Both the position numbers and the translations under genes were made by a program. A DNA stretch of 55,626 nt. Origin: Planctomycetaceae bacterium (GTDB lineage Bacteria > Planctomycetota > Planctomycetia > Pirellulales > Thermoguttaceae). The DNA is taken from positions 1 to 55,626 of the forward strand of contig JAJFUI010000100.1 in the NCBI GenBank assembly GCA_021372555.1, in the 5' to 3' direction. The notes under the pieces are model-generated. The model did no database searches and was not told the DNA's origin. It saw only the letters and a list, made by a program, of their open reading frames with translations. Below, piece after piece: positions 25,951 to 34,472 of this stretch. Numbering within the stretch: position 1 is the first letter of the stretch; every line of letters begins with the position of its first letter.

Positions 25951-27039
25951 TTATTCCACGGCGTCGTGGGTGACCGGTTCCATAACCTTGGTGTTGCGGT
26001 CGACGGCCAGGACGATGGTGCGCTGCTGCGCGCCGTCCCGACTGCTGGCTACAACCGGCAGCACGTGGCGACGATCCGGCAGATTGAAGCGAACGGCGAA
26101 GCTGCCATCGCTGCGAAGCCGGACCGGCTCGCCGCGGAGCGTAACGTGGGCGTCCGGGTCGGTAACGCCGTGGACAATCAATTCGGTATCTACTTGGAAG
26201 TCGAAGCCGGACTGGTCGGTGGCGGGCCCAGCAGCACCAGGGCCGAATTGCAGCGCCGTCGGGTCACCGACGGGCCGCTGAAGCCGCTCTTCGAGGACTT
26301 CCTTCAATTCGCCGTTGGCTTCCGGCTGAGTATACCCACCGCTCAGGGCGAAAATCCGGTCGCAGTCCTTGGCCACCTCGACCCAGTTTCGGTCGAACGT
26401 TTCTCCCTCGCTCGCCGGCGGTGTGGTGACGACGTTGCTTCGAGCCAGACAGAAGAACTTGTCTTCGCCACCGCGGTAGCCAATGTCCAACTGATAGGTC
26501 TTGGGCGGGTTCTGAACGTCAATGTACCAGTTCTGGACTCCCCCATGGATGTCGACGTCGCGAATCGGGTGCCGGGCGGACGTGGTTGTGCCATCGTGCG
26601 GCACTTCGTAGACGCGGAGAACGGGCTGGGCGCCGTGCCAGTGCTGCCCCAGTGCGACCTTCGCCCGCTCAACGGCCTTTCGGCTGAGTTCCCAGTAGGC
26701 GTGGAGCCAGTAGGGATCGCGAACCATCACGATCAGGCGGTCTTTGGGGAGGGTCTCTTCGTCGCCGACACTGTGGAAAGCCAGGTCCTTGGCTTCAGCG
26801 AGCTTGGCCTGGATGCGGGCAAGGCGTTCGGACACGGCGGGCGCTGTTTCGTGGCCGGCCTCGGCGCCGTTCGACTGACGGCCGTTGCCGTTGGCAGAGC
26901 GGGGCGTGGCTTTCGCTCGCCGGGCCAGGGCTTTGACCAACTCGTCCTTGGTCATTGCGTGCCAGCCGCGCACTTTGCTTTTCTTGGCCATCGACGCTAA
27001 GTCTCGGACAGTACGAGTTTTCAGATCTGCAGCAGTCAT
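25951..27039 (-). CDS. DUF4912 domain protein with Rho-N-like N-terminus
   Basis: A 362-residue protein. The N-terminal 40 residues (TVRDLASMAKKSKVRGWHAM, KDELVKALARR) resemble the Rho N-terminal/SAP-like helical motif. After a linker rich in Asn/Gly/Glu comes a DUF4912 domain: DRLIVMVRDPYWLHAYWELS, VLRVYEVPHD and NWYIDVQNPPKTYQLDIGYR. DUF4912 is predicted to bind nucleic acid or polysaccharide, but its function is not established. ATG 27039 is chosen because GAGG lies eight bases upstream; an in-frame ATG at 27060 is possible. It is divergent from the atp operon. Confidence 0.85.
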   Translation of the reverse strand: MTAADLKTRTVRDLASMAKKSKVRGWHAMTKDELVKALARRAKATPRSANGNGRQSNGAEAGHETAPAVSERLARIQAKLAEAKDLAFHSVGDEETLPKDRLIVMVRDPYWLHAYWELSRKAVERAKVALGQHWHGAQPVLRVYEVPHDGTTTSARHPIRDVDIHGGVQNWYIDVQNPPKTYQLDIGYRGGEDKFFCLARSNVVTTPPASEGETFDRNWVEVAKDCDRIFALSGGYTQPEANGELKEVLEERLQRPVGDPTALQFGPGAAGPATDQSGFDFQVDTELIVHGVTDPDAHVTLRGEPVRLRSDGSFAVRFNLPDRRHVLPVVASSRDGAQQRTIVLAVDRNTKVMEPVTHDAVE

Positions 27040-27400
27040 TATTACGACCTCGATCTCCATGTGGCAGGCTCGTTGCGAGCCGGCGTTCCGGCGTCGTCCG
27101 TGACAGGCAGGCATCGTCACTGACTTGGGCGGCAACCGGGCGATTGCCGTCGCTCCATCCCGCGCTGGCAGGCACCCGGCCGCTAGGCCAAGCAAGGCGG
27201 GATGACTGATGATTTTCATTGTAATCGGACCATGGCGAAAACGCAACAAATTTGCGTTTTTCGGCGGCAGAAACACGCTGGTTCCGATGACGCAAACGGA
27301 GACAGATTCATGCGTTAGGCGATTCTTAAGAAAGCCGATTGACAGCTGATACCCAATCGGCTACATTGGGCATTGTTGAGGCACCTGGAGTTGCTCTGCC
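27040..27400. other. Intergenic region between DUF4912 gene and atp operon
   Basis: About 360 bp without a convincing gene. It separates divergent transcription units and carries the best promoter candidate for the ATP synthase operon (next entry). Confidence 0.6.
27339..27367 (+). promoter_or_regulatory. Candidate sigma-70 promoter of the atp operon
   Basis: TTGACA (27339-27344), a 17-bp spacer, then TACATT (27362-27367; 4 of 6 matches to TATAAT), 34 bp before the GTG of the first atp gene. Seen by eye only; no transcript evidence. Confidence 0.5.
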
Positions 27401-27640
27401 GTGCCCAAATCGCACGACGAGATTCCCCCTCTCGTGGCCGCATTGCAGTGGGCCACGCGGATCACGACGATCGCGGCCGAGATGGCCGCGCCGGGCCTGA
27501 TTGGCTATCTGCTCGACCGGCGGCTGGGGACGGGCCTTGTGTTACTGACGTTAGGCACCGCGCTCGGTTTTCTGGTAGGCATTCTCAGTCTTGTGAAGCT
27601 TCTGCAACATCCGCCCGACAAGCGAAACGACGATGACTGA
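27401..27640 (+). CDS. AtpZ/AtpI-family small membrane protein
   Basis: A 79-residue protein with two predicted helices (ITTIAAEMAAPGLIGYLLD and LVLLTLGTALGFLVGILSLV) and the R-LG-T loop typical of AtpZ-like proteins that precede ATP synthase genes. Such proteins assist Fo assembly or Mg2+ supply; the role here is inferred from position. It starts at GTG 27401 with GGAG upstream. Its last bases overlap the next start. Confidence 0.8.
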   Translation: MPKSHDEIPPLVAALQWATRITTIAAEMAAPGLIGYLLDRRLGTGLVLLTLGTALGFLVGILSLVKLLQHPPDKRNDDD

Positions 27641-28082
27641 TTGCGCTAAGATGAGCCGGCTTCACAACCTGCGGGCGCAAGGGTTTCTCGCGAAGAGCGT
27701 GGCATTGGCCGTGGTAACCTTGGTGCTTTTCGCGCTCGTCGGGCCCTTTGCGTGGTGGATTAAGGGCGTGATCGGCGTGGAATCCGCTGCTGTCGCGGCG
27801 GCGGTGTGTTACGCCGGAGGGGCATCCGCCTTAGCGGTCTGCCGAATGTCGCGGAAGCGGCGAACCACACTACTTTTGGGCGGCATGGCTATCCGGATGG
27901 GGTTGCCTCTTGCACTGGCCTTGGCCGTGCACTTTCACGGCGGACCTCTGGCCGAAGCGGGGTTATTATATTATCTTGTGGTCTTTTACACGGCCACCTT
28001 GGCGGTTGAGACGTTTCTCTCGCTTCCCACCGAGGAACAGCAACTCGCTGCTCACGATCCGTCGGCGGCCGACGAAGGATAG
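27633..28082 (+). CDS. atpI: ATP synthase subunit I-like membrane protein
   Basis: A 149-residue, four-helix protein (SVALAVVTLVLFALVGPFAW, AAVAAAVCYAGGASALAVC, MGLPLALALAVHF, YYLVVFYTATLAVETFLSL). Sequence identity to AtpI is weak; the call rests on size, topology and position between atpZ-like and atpB. AtpI helps assemble the c-ring. ATG 27633 overlaps the previous gene by 8 bp; ATG 27651 is an alternative start. Confidence 0.65.
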   Translation: MTDCAKMSRLHNLRAQGFLAKSVALAVVTLVLFALVGPFAWWIKGVIGVESAAVAAAVCYAGGASALAVCRMSRKRRTTLLLGGMAIRMGLPLALALAVHFHGGPLAEAGLLYYLVVFYTATLAVETFLSLPTEEQQLAAHDPSAADEG

Positions 28083-28085
28083 GCG

Positions 28086-28895
28086 ATGGCTTCCGACCCG
28101 GTTCAGATTGCGGCGCACCACGTCCAGGACGCGGCGGTGATTGTGCTGCCATTCGGGAAGGAAATCGCACTGCCGAACATTCTCGGCTTCCAGGTGACCA
28201 AGCTTATGGCGATGGAGGTGGTTGCAGCCCTCCTAATGGTGCTTATCTTCGTCCCTCTGGCTTGGAAGATCCGGACGGGGAAGCCGCCGCGGGGCCGCTG
28301 GTGGAATCTGTTCGAGGCCATGATCCTCTTTATCCGCAACCAGGTGGTTCGGCCGGCGATTGGCGGTCGAGAGGCGGACCGTTTCCTGCCGTTCATTCTT
28401 ACTGTTTTCTTTTTCATTCTATTCTGCAATCTGTTGGGGTTGCTGCCGTGGCTCGGATCGCCGACCGGCTCGATCAATGTGACCGGCGCGTTGGCGGCCA
28501 TTGCCTTCGCTGTGGTTATCGGCACGGGCATGAAGAAGCACGGTCTCGTGAAGTTTTGGGCGGGACTTTGCCCGCCGATGGACGTACCGAAGCCGATGGG
28601 CGTGTTTCTGATCCCGATGATTCTGGCGATTGAAATTATGGGGCTGCTGATTCGCCATACCATCTTGGCCGTGCGTTTGTTGGCGAACATGTTTGCCGGC
28701 CATTTGGTGGTTGGTGTCATCGTCGCGTTTATCCCGGTTGCGGTGGGCTCGACGCTCTGGTACGGCGTGACGCCGGCCGCGGTGTTTGGCGCCACAGCCC
28801 TCAATCTTCTGGAGCTGTTTGTCGCCTTCTTGCAGGCATACGTTTTTGCTTTCTTGACGGCGTTGTTTATTGGCATGAGCATTCATCAACACTAA
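28086..28895 (+). CDS. atpB: F1Fo ATP synthase subunit a
   Basis: A 269-residue integral membrane protein. The functional Arg is in RHTILAVRLLANMFAGHLVV, which matches the R-L-x-A-N-x-x-A-G-H hallmark of the proton half-channel subunit. Also visible are ILFCNLLGLLPWLGSPTGSI and the closing helix LLELFVAFLQAYVFAFLTAL. It starts three bases after the atpI stop. It forms the stator channel against the c-ring. Confidence 0.96.
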   Translation: MASDPVQIAAHHVQDAAVIVLPFGKEIALPNILGFQVTKLMAMEVVAALLMVLIFVPLAWKIRTGKPPRGRWWNLFEAMILFIRNQVVRPAIGGREADRFLPFILTVFFFILFCNLLGLLPWLGSPTGSINVTGALAAIAFAVVIGTGMKKHGLVKFWAGLCPPMDVPKPMGVFLIPMILAIEIMGLLIRHTILAVRLLANMFAGHLVVGVIVAFIPVAVGSTLWYGVTPAAVFGATALNLLELFVAFLQAYVFAFLTALFIGMSIHQH

Positions 28896-28945
28896 AGCGG
28901 CGGCGCGCCCGCAGCATGGTTCCCTGGTTTAAGGAGACGAGTACA

Positions 28946-29290
28946 GTGAATCGGTTGACCGCAATTGTGCTTTTGGCAGTGGTAGTGCTTTCCTGTGTTG
29001 CCGCGCCGGCGTTGGCCGTGGCCCAGCCTGCGGAGAAGGCTGCAGCCGCTGGCGAGGCGAAAGCGCCGGCCGCCGCGTCGTCGTTGAACATTTTGGCGGG
29101 TGCTGCTTTCGGTGCCGGCTTGGTGATGGTTGCGGCGGGGTACGGCATTGGCAAGATCGGCTCGTCGGCCGTCGAGAGCATGGCCCGGCAGCCCGAGGTG
29201 GCCGGGAGCATCCAGACCGCGATGATTGTCTCCGCCGCGTTGATCGAAGGTGCTACGTTCTTTGCACTGATCGTGTGCATCGCGAAGTAG
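28946..29290 (+). CDS. atpE: F1Fo ATP synthase subunit c
   Basis: A 114-residue proteolipid. The GTG at 28946 follows AAGGAGA by eight bases; an upstream ATG at 28916 gives a poorer start. The N-terminus (NRLTAIVLLAVVVLSCVAAP) is an extra hydrophobic, signal-like segment, followed by an Ala-rich linker and then the two-helix hairpin. Loop RQPE and the ion-binding Glu in SAALIEGATFFALIV are clear. The residue after Glu is Gly and helix 1 lacks a Gln, so a proton rather than sodium ring is likely. Confidence 0.94.
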   Translation: MNRLTAIVLLAVVVLSCVAAPALAVAQPAEKAAAAGEAKAPAAASSLNILAGAAFGAGLVMVAAGYGIGKIGSSAVESMARQPEVAGSIQTAMIVSAALIEGATFFALIVCIAK

Positions 29291-29320
29291 CAACCGCTTG
29301 ACGCCGAAAGGCTTTGCACG

Positions 29321-29941
29321 ATGTTCCGCAAAATTGTTCCAAGCTTGTGGGCCGGCGTTGTCGTCGCGATGACCGGCAGCGTGGCGATCGCCGCCGAGCA
29401 TGAAGGCGAAAGCGTCTCGCTGAATCCGCTTTCTTGGCAGTACATTCAGCAAGACCTCGCCATCTGGACGGCCGTCGTCTTCCTCTGCCTGCTGGCCATT
29501 CTCTGGAAGTTCGCATGGAAGCCGATTGCTCAGGGGCTCGAGAAGCGCGAGCAGGGAATTGCGGACCAGATCGCGCAGGCGGAGGGGGCCAATCAGCAGG
29601 CGAAGGAACTGCTGGCAGAGCACGAGCGGAAACTGGCTGCGGCCGGCGACGAGGTCCGCGGCATCCTTGACCAGGGCCGTCGCCAGGCCGAACAGCTTGG
29701 CCGCGAAATGCTCGACAAGGCGAAGCAGGAGGCCAAGACCGAGCATGAGCGGGCGCTGAAACAAATCGATGCCGCGGCGTCCGCGGCGGTGAAGGACATT
29801 GCCGACCAGAGTGCGGCGATGGCCATCGAACTGGCCGGCAAGATTGTGAGAACTGAACTTAAGGCTCGCGACCACGCCAAGCTGATCGAGCAGGCCGTGG
29901 CCGGCTTCGTGCACGGCGAAGAAAAGGCGAGTCAGAATTGA
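29321..29941 (+). CDS. atpF: F1Fo ATP synthase subunit b
   Basis: A 206-residue protein with a signal-like N-terminus (MFRKIVPSLWAGVVVAMTGS), one membrane helix (AIWTAVVFLCLLAILWKFAW) and a long Ala/Glu/Lys-rich coiled coil (LEKREQGIADQIAQAEGANQ onward). It is the peripheral stalk. The extra N-terminal segment parallels that of subunit c in the same operon. Confidence 0.93.
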   Translation: MFRKIVPSLWAGVVVAMTGSVAIAAEHEGESVSLNPLSWQYIQQDLAIWTAVVFLCLLAILWKFAWKPIAQGLEKREQGIADQIAQAEGANQQAKELLAEHERKLAAAGDEVRGILDQGRRQAEQLGREMLDKAKQEAKTEHERALKQIDAAASAAVKDIADQSAAMAIELAGKIVRTELKARDHAKLIEQAVAGFVHGEEKASQN

Positions 29942-29954
29942 AGGTAAGAGAATT

Positions 29955-30021
29955 TCACGCAAAGGCGCTAAGTCGCAAAGGAGGCCGATTGGTCTGTTTG
30001 CGCCTTAGCGCCTTTGCGTGA
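29955..30021. repeat. 25-bp inverted repeat between atpF and atpH
   Basis: The left arm (29955-29979) begins TCACGCAAAGGCGCTAAG and the right arm (29997-30021) is its reverse complement with one mismatch; the loop is 17 nt and contains GGAGGCC. It could form a strong RNA hairpin within the atp transcript. Similar GCAAAGGCGCTAAG sequences are widespread in environmental bacterial genomes, so a dispersed repeat is likely. Confidence 0.85.
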
Positions 30022-30056
30022 GGCTCTTTCGTTCCAGTCGCATTCCGCTGAAAGTA

Positions 30057-30716
30057 ATGCCTGAATCCAACGACATCACCGCCCGCGACGCCCGAACCGT
30101 GGCCCAAATGGAGGCCGACGTCGGTGCGGAGCATATTGCCACGGTTTATGCCAAAGGGTTTCTCGGGGCAGCGGAGGAAGCGGGTGAAACGGCGGCTGTC
30201 ATGGAGGAGTTCGACGCCGTGATAGCCGACGTCGTCGGGCACTTTCCAAAACTCAAGGCCGTCTTGGATTCTGGTTTGGTCCTGCCCGAGGAAAAAGAGA
30301 CGCTTATTGAGCGGTTGTTCGCGGGCCGCGTGTCGCCGACGCTGGTCAACTTCCTCAAGGTCGTTGCCCGGCACGGACGGCTCGATTGTCTTGCGACCAT
30401 TCATCATGAGGCCCGCGTTCTCCACGACCGCATGCGAAACCGCATCCCCGTGACATTGACGACGGCGACGCCGCCGACGCCGGAGATGGTTCAGCGGATT
30501 GTCGAAGCCCTTCGCGCCAAACTGGGCGGGGAGCCGATCCTCGATCAGCGGGTCGATCCGGATTTAATTGGTGGCGCGGTCATCCGCGTCGGCGACACGA
30601 TTTACGACGGCTCGATCGCCAACCAGTTGCAAAACCTACGTCAGCATATCCAGCAAAGCACCGCACATGAAATTCAAAGCCGACGAGATCGCTTCCGTCA
30701 TTCAGCGGGAAATTGA
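30057..30716 (+). CDS. atpH: F1Fo ATP synthase subunit delta
   Basis: A 219-residue OSCP/delta protein: [20 protein letters not shown] at the N-terminus, [14 protein letters not shown] in the middle, and the C-terminal beta segment with [29 protein letters not shown]. It joins the peripheral stalk to F1. ATG 30057 is chosen; a longer in-frame reading would run into the inverted repeat. Its last 50 bp overlap atpA, giving a short extra tail. Confidence 0.93.
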   Translation: MPESNDITARDARTVAQMEADVGAEHIATVYAKGFLGAAEEAGETAAVMEEFDAVIADVVGHFPKLKAVLDSGLVLPEEKETLIERLFAGRVSPTLVNFLKVVARHGRLDCLATIHHEARVLHDRMRNRIPVTLTTATPPTPEMVQRIVEALRAKLGGEPILDQRVDPDLIGGAVIRVGDTIYDGSIANQLQNLRQHIQQSTAHEIQSRRDRFRHSAGN

Positions 30717-32205
30717 ACAGTTTGAGTCGCGTATCGACGTCCGCGAGGTGGGCCGCGTCATCGAGGTTGGCGACGGTATCGCCCGGGTGTACGGGCTTTC
30801 GAGCGTCATGTCGGGCGAGATGGTCGAGTTTTCGGGCAGCGCGGGCAAGGCGACCGGGCTGGCCTTCAACCTAGAAGAGAACTCGGTCGGCGTCATCATT
30901 CTCGGTGATTTCCTCTCTATTAACGAAGGGGACGAGGTTCGCAGCACCGGCCGGCTGCTTTCTGTTCCGGTAGGCGACGCCGTGCTGGGCCGCGTGATCG
31001 ATCCGCTGGGCAATCCACTGGACGGCGGCGGACCGATTGCCACGACCGAGCGCCGGCCCGTTGAATCGGATGCTCCGGGCGTTGCCGAGCGGCAGCCGGT
31101 CAATGTTCCGCTCCAGACCGGCATCAAGGCCATCGACTCGATGACGCCGATCGGACGGGGGCAGCGCGAGTTGATCATCGGCGACCGCAAGACCGGCAAG
31201 ACGGCCATCGGCATCGACACGATCATCAATCAGAAGGGGACCGGCGTTAAGTGCTTCTATGTGGCCGTCGGTCAAAAGGAATCGACCACCGCCGGCCTAA
31301 TCGAGATCCTCCGCAAGCACGGCGCGATGGAGTACACCACCGTGATCGTCGCCGGAGCGAGCGATCCAGCCCCGCTCCAATACATCGCTCCGTACGCCGG
31401 CTGCGCGATGGCCGAGTATTTCACCTATAACGGCCAGGATGCGTTGATCGTCTACGATGACCTCTCGAAACAGGCCGTCGCCTACCGGCAAATCTCGCTG
31501 TTGATGCGGCGTCCGCCGGGACGCGAAGCCTATCCTGGCGACATTTTTTACTGCCACAGCCGACTGCTGGAGCGCGCGGCCAAGCTGAGCGACGAACTGG
31601 GCGGCGGATCGCTCACGGCGTTGCCGATCGTTGAGACGCTCGAAGGCGAGGTATCGGCATACATCCCGACCAACGTGATTTCGATCACCGACGGGCAAAT
31701 TTATCTGCAGCCCGACCTGTTCTTTGCCGGGCAGCGGCCGGCCATGAACGTCGGCATTTCGGTCTCGCGTGTGGGCGGGGCGGCCCAGGTGCCGGCGATG
31801 AAGAAGGTGGCCGGCGGATTGCGGCTCGACCTGGCCGCGTTCCGCGAGCTCGAGGCGTTCGCCCAGTTGGGCACTGACCTGGATACCGCCACGCAGAGCC
31901 GGCTGGACCGCGGCTATCGCATGACCGAACTTTTGAAGCAGGGCGTCTATCGGCCAATGCACGTGACCGATCAGATCCTGAGCATCTACGCCGGCACGCA
32001 CGGCCATCTCGACAAGGTGCCGCTGAAGGACGTTCATGCCTGGGAAGAGGGCTTCCTGAAATTCGTCCACGAGGAGAAACAGGGGCTTTGGCAGAAGATT
32101 ACCGAGAGCCGGAAGCTCGACGACGAGGCCGCGGTCGAGCTCGACCAGGCGATTGCCGAGTTTCAGAATCGGTGGGCGGGGCAGAAGGAAACGGTGAGGG
32201 TGTGA
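30667..32205 (+). CDS. atpA: F1Fo ATP synthase subunit alpha
   Basis: A 512-residue protein starting [20 protein letters not shown], the standard alpha N-terminus. Walker A is [11 protein letters not shown] (about residue 175), followed by [19 protein letters not shown] and the [19 protein letters not shown] region. It starts at ATG 30667, inside the end of atpH. It lacks no core motif. The next synthase gene, atpG, is displaced by about 2.3 kb. Confidence 0.97.
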   Translation: MKFKADEIASVIQREIEQFESRIDVREVGRVIEVGDGIARVYGLSSVMSGEMVEFSGSAGKATGLAFNLEENSVGVIILGDFLSINEGDEVRSTGRLLSVPVGDAVLGRVIDPLGNPLDGGGPIATTERRPVESDAPGVAERQPVNVPLQTGIKAIDSMTPIGRGQRELIIGDRKTGKTAIGIDTIINQKGTGVKCFYVAVGQKESTTAGLIEILRKHGAMEYTTVIVAGASDPAPLQYIAPYAGCAMAEYFTYNGQDALIVYDDLSKQAVAYRQISLLMRRPPGREAYPGDIFYCHSRLLERAAKLSDELGGGSLTALPIVETLEGEVSAYIPTNVISITDGQIYLQPDLFFAGQRPAMNVGISVSRVGGAAQVPAMKKVAGGLRLDLAAFRELEAFAQLGTDLDTATQSRLDRGYRMTELLKQGVYRPMHVTDQILSIYAGTHGHLDKVPLKDVHAWEEGFLKFVHEEKQGLWQKITESRKLDDEAAVELDQAIAEFQNRWAGQKETVRV

Positions 32206-32336
32206 GCCAGATGACGACGAAAACGCGTGGCGATTCGCAAAAGTCGGGATTGACTTTCAGGTCATTTGTTTGGTTGCAGTTGAAACCTGGGGGAAGTATA
32301 TCGCGATTGCCGCTGTTCTGATTGCCCCGAAGGGGC

Positions 32337-32385
32337 ACCGGTTCTCCCAGCCCAGGGCAACGCCCTGGGGAACGGGAAACCGGTG
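32337..32385. repeat. REP-like palindrome, 5' copy A
   Basis: Nested inverted repeat: CACCGGTT (32337-32344) with AACCGGTG (32378-32385), and inside CCCAGGGC (32351-32358) with GCCCTGGG (32362-32369). Confidence 0.8.
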
Positions 32386-32470
32386 CGACGTCCTGTCGTG
32401 ATCGGTCCAACGGACCAACGGTTCATCCTGCAAAGACGAACCGTTGGGCCGAGACGCCGAAAAAATGTGG

Positions 32471-32515
32471 CTCCAGGGCGTTGCCCTGGGCCAGGAGAAC
32501 ATAGGGCCTTCGGCC
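32471..32515. repeat. REP-like palindrome, 5' copy B
   Basis: CCAGGGC-GTT-GCCCTGG (32473-32489) followed by an AGGGCC-TTC-GGCC hairpin. It shares its core with the copy downstream of the transposase at 33075. Confidence 0.8.
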
Positions 32516-32568
32516 GAAAACCGGGGGATTGACCGAACGGAAACGCCGAGCGGTCGGAGAACAACACC

Positions 32569-33024
32569 ATGTCGCAATCCTTGGCGCGAATATGGTTGCA
32601 CATCGTGTTCAGCACCAAGGAGCGTAAGGCATACCTTCAAAACGAGGAGATTCGCAGCGAGAGCTTTCGCATGCTGGGATACCACGCTAACGAGGCCGGT
32701 TGTCCACCGGCTTTGGTCGGCGGATGGATCGACCATGTACACGTGCTTTGCGGGCTGGCTCGAACTATTACCGTCGCGCAATTGGTCGAGGTTCTCAAAC
32801 GCGAAACATCGAAGTGGCTTAAAGATCGTGCGGTTGATCTGGGGGCGTTTACTTGGCAACACGGATATGGAGCGTTTTCCGTGAGTCCATCGAACGTTGA
32901 GCAAGTGATCAACTACATCCAGCGACAACCGGAACACCACGATCGGATGACGTTTCAGGACGAATTTCGCGCGATTTGCGCGAGGCACAAGATCGACGTT
33001 GACGAACGGTACGTGTGGGATTAG
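32569..33024 (+). CDS. REP-associated tyrosine transposase (IS200/IS605 TnpA-like)
   Basis: A 151-residue Y1 HUH single-strand transposase: MSQSLARIWLHIVFSTKERK at the start, the HUH motif in WIDHVHVLCGLA, and the catalytic Tyr in VEQVINYIQRQPEHH. This subgroup (RAYT-like) is common in planctomycetes and is not accompanied by TnpB here. The flanking palindromes with a shared CCAGGGC-GTT-GCCCTGG core are probably its substrates. The gene splits the atp operon between atpA and atpG in the same orientation, so read-through could still serve the downstream genes. Confidence 0.9.
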   Translation: MSQSLARIWLHIVFSTKERKAYLQNEEIRSESFRMLGYHANEAGCPPALVGGWIDHVHVLCGLARTITVAQLVEVLKRETSKWLKDRAVDLGAFTWQHGYGAFSVSPSNVEQVINYIQRQPEHHDRMTFQDEFRAICARHKIDVDERYVWD

Positions 33025-33074
33025 GAGAACTATTGGCCCGTTGGGCCGAAACGAATGTCGGCGCCGACACGGTC

Positions 33075-33120
33075 CCCAGGGCGTTGCCCTGGGCTGAGAG
33101 AACGAAGGGCCTTCGGCCCA
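33075..33120. repeat. REP-like palindrome, 3' copy
   Basis: CCCAGGGC-GTT-GCCCTGGG (33075-33093) and GGGCC-TTC-GGCCC (33107-33119), as on the 5' side of the transposase gene. Confidence 0.8.
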
Positions 33121-33151
33121 GATAAGCGGACTGAGACCAACGAAAATCTTC

Positions 33152-34399
33152 ATGACATTGCACACGCGACGGACATTCCTGAAAACGACAGCCGCGGCGG
33201 CGACGCTGGCGGTCGTGCCGTCGCGCGCGATGACGTGTTTGGCCGGAGAGGCCGACAACCCGGCGGCTAAAAAGGCGTTTCAGGTTGCCGCCTACTATTT
33301 CCCCAACTATCACTTGGGCGACGCCCGCAATGAGAAGGCCAAGGGCAAGGGCTGGAACGAATGGCAGTTGGTGAAGGACGCCAAGCCGCGATTCCCCGGC
33401 CACCGGCAGCCCAACAAGCCGCTCTGGGGCTACACGAACGAGGCCAACCCCAAGGACATGGCGCAGAAAATCGATGCCGCGGCCGACCACGGCATCGATG
33501 CCTTTATCTTCGATTGGTACTACTACGAAGACGGCCTGTTCCTGGAGCGGGGACTTGAAAAAGGCTTTTTCGGGGCGGCGAACAATCGGCGGTTGAAGTT
33601 CGCACTGATGTGGGCCGATCACCCGTGGCTTGAGATCCATCCATGGAAGCTCGATACGCCGCAGAAGACGCTCTACCCGGGCCCCGTCTCGCCGCGAGTG
33701 TTCGACCGGATGACCGACTACATCATCTCGACCTACTTCAAGCATCCGAGCTACTGGCTCTTGGAGGGCAGGCCGTATTTTTCGATTTACGACCTGACCA
33801 CGCTGCTGGAGTGCTTCGGCTCGGCGCCGGCCACCCGGGCGGCGCTCGACCGATTCCGCAAGAAGACCGCGGCGGCCGGCTTCCCCGGTCTGCACCTGAA
33901 CGCGGTCGTCTGGGGCCAGCCGATTCTGCCCAAGGAGAAGACGCCGGCCAACGCGGCCGAGCTGGTCAAACAACTCGGTTTCGACAGCGTGACATCCTAC
34001 GTCTGGGTGCATCACGTAGCGTTGCCCAAGTTTCCCGCCACGCCCTACGAGCACGTGCAGGAAAAGTACTTCGAGTATTGGCTGCAAGCGGAGAAGACTT
34101 TCGGCGTGCCATACTACCCGAACGTCACGATGGGCTGGGACCCGAGTCCCCGGGCCAACCAGTCCGACCCGTACGTCAACCGCGGCTACCCATTCATGGC
34201 GACGATTTCCGGCAACACGCCTGAGCGGTTTAAGGCCGCGCTCGAAGCGACTAAAGAGCGGCTCGCGGCCCGGCCGGCCAACGAACGGGTGTTGACGATC
34301 AACTGCTGGAACGAATGGACGGAAGGCAGCTACTTGGAGCCGGATACGGTCAATGGGATGAAATACCTGGAAGCCGTTCGAGACGTCTTTTCGAAATGA
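33152..34399 (+). CDS. WbsX/GH99-like exported protein
   Basis: A 415-residue protein with a Tat-type signal (TLHTRRTFLKTTAAAATLAV). The body has AAYYFPNYHLGDARN, AADHGIDAFIFDWYYYEDG, LMWADHPWLEIHPW and the C-terminal INCWNEWTEGSYLEPD, the pattern of the glycosyltransferase WbsX/GH99-like TIM-barrel group. It probably acts on alpha-mannose- or rhamnan-like glycans outside the cell, but the substrate is unknown. It has no functional link to ATP synthase. It sits inside the atp operon behind the transposase, suggesting cargo or later insertion. Confidence 0.87.
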   Translation: MTLHTRRTFLKTTAAAATLAVVPSRAMTCLAGEADNPAAKKAFQVAAYYFPNYHLGDARNEKAKGKGWNEWQLVKDAKPRFPGHRQPNKPLWGYTNEANPKDMAQKIDAAADHGIDAFIFDWYYYEDGLFLERGLEKGFFGAANNRRLKFALMWADHPWLEIHPWKLDTPQKTLYPGPVSPRVFDRMTDYIISTYFKHPSYWLLEGRPYFSIYDLTTLLECFGSAPATRAALDRFRKKTAAAGFPGLHLNAVVWGQPILPKEKTPANAAELVKQLGFDSVTSYVWVHHVALPKFPATPYEHVQEKYFEYWLQAEKTFGVPYYPNVTMGWDPSPRANQSDPYVNRGYPFMATISGNTPERFKAALEATKERLAARPANERVLTINCWNEWTEGSYLEPDTVNGMKYLEAVRDVFSK

Positions 34400-34411
34400 A
34401 CGAGAAACCGT

Positions 34412-34470
34412 CGACTGTCAGAACTGTCCACTGTCCACTGCCCACTAACCACCATCCACGAACCACTGTT
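34412..34470. repeat. Low-complexity CACTGTCCACTG-type tandem stretch before atpG
   Basis: Degenerate CACTG/CCACT units (AACTGTCCACTGTCCACTG, CCCACTAACCACC) fill the short space up to the atpG start. A related stretch precedes atpC at 37412-37480. Confidence 0.75.
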
Positions 34471-34472
34471 TC

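Larger units (their letters stand above)
32206..32568. other. RAYT 5' flank rich in REP-like palindromes
   Basis: No gene. The stretch holds several GC-rich palindromes sharing the core CCAGGGC-GTT/AAC-GCCCTGG and GGGCC-TTCGGCC, plus an AACGGTTC/GAACCGTT pair. They resemble those downstream of the transposase gene. Confidence 0.75.

Noticed and set aside
25648..27000. Plus-strand open frame of 450 codons
   Set aside because: Antisense to the ribF start and the DUF4912 gene; no motif and no ribosome-binding site.
28946..29290. Sodium-specific c-ring
   Set aside because: The residue after the ion-binding Glu is Gly and helix 1 has no Gln, unlike sodium-type c subunits.
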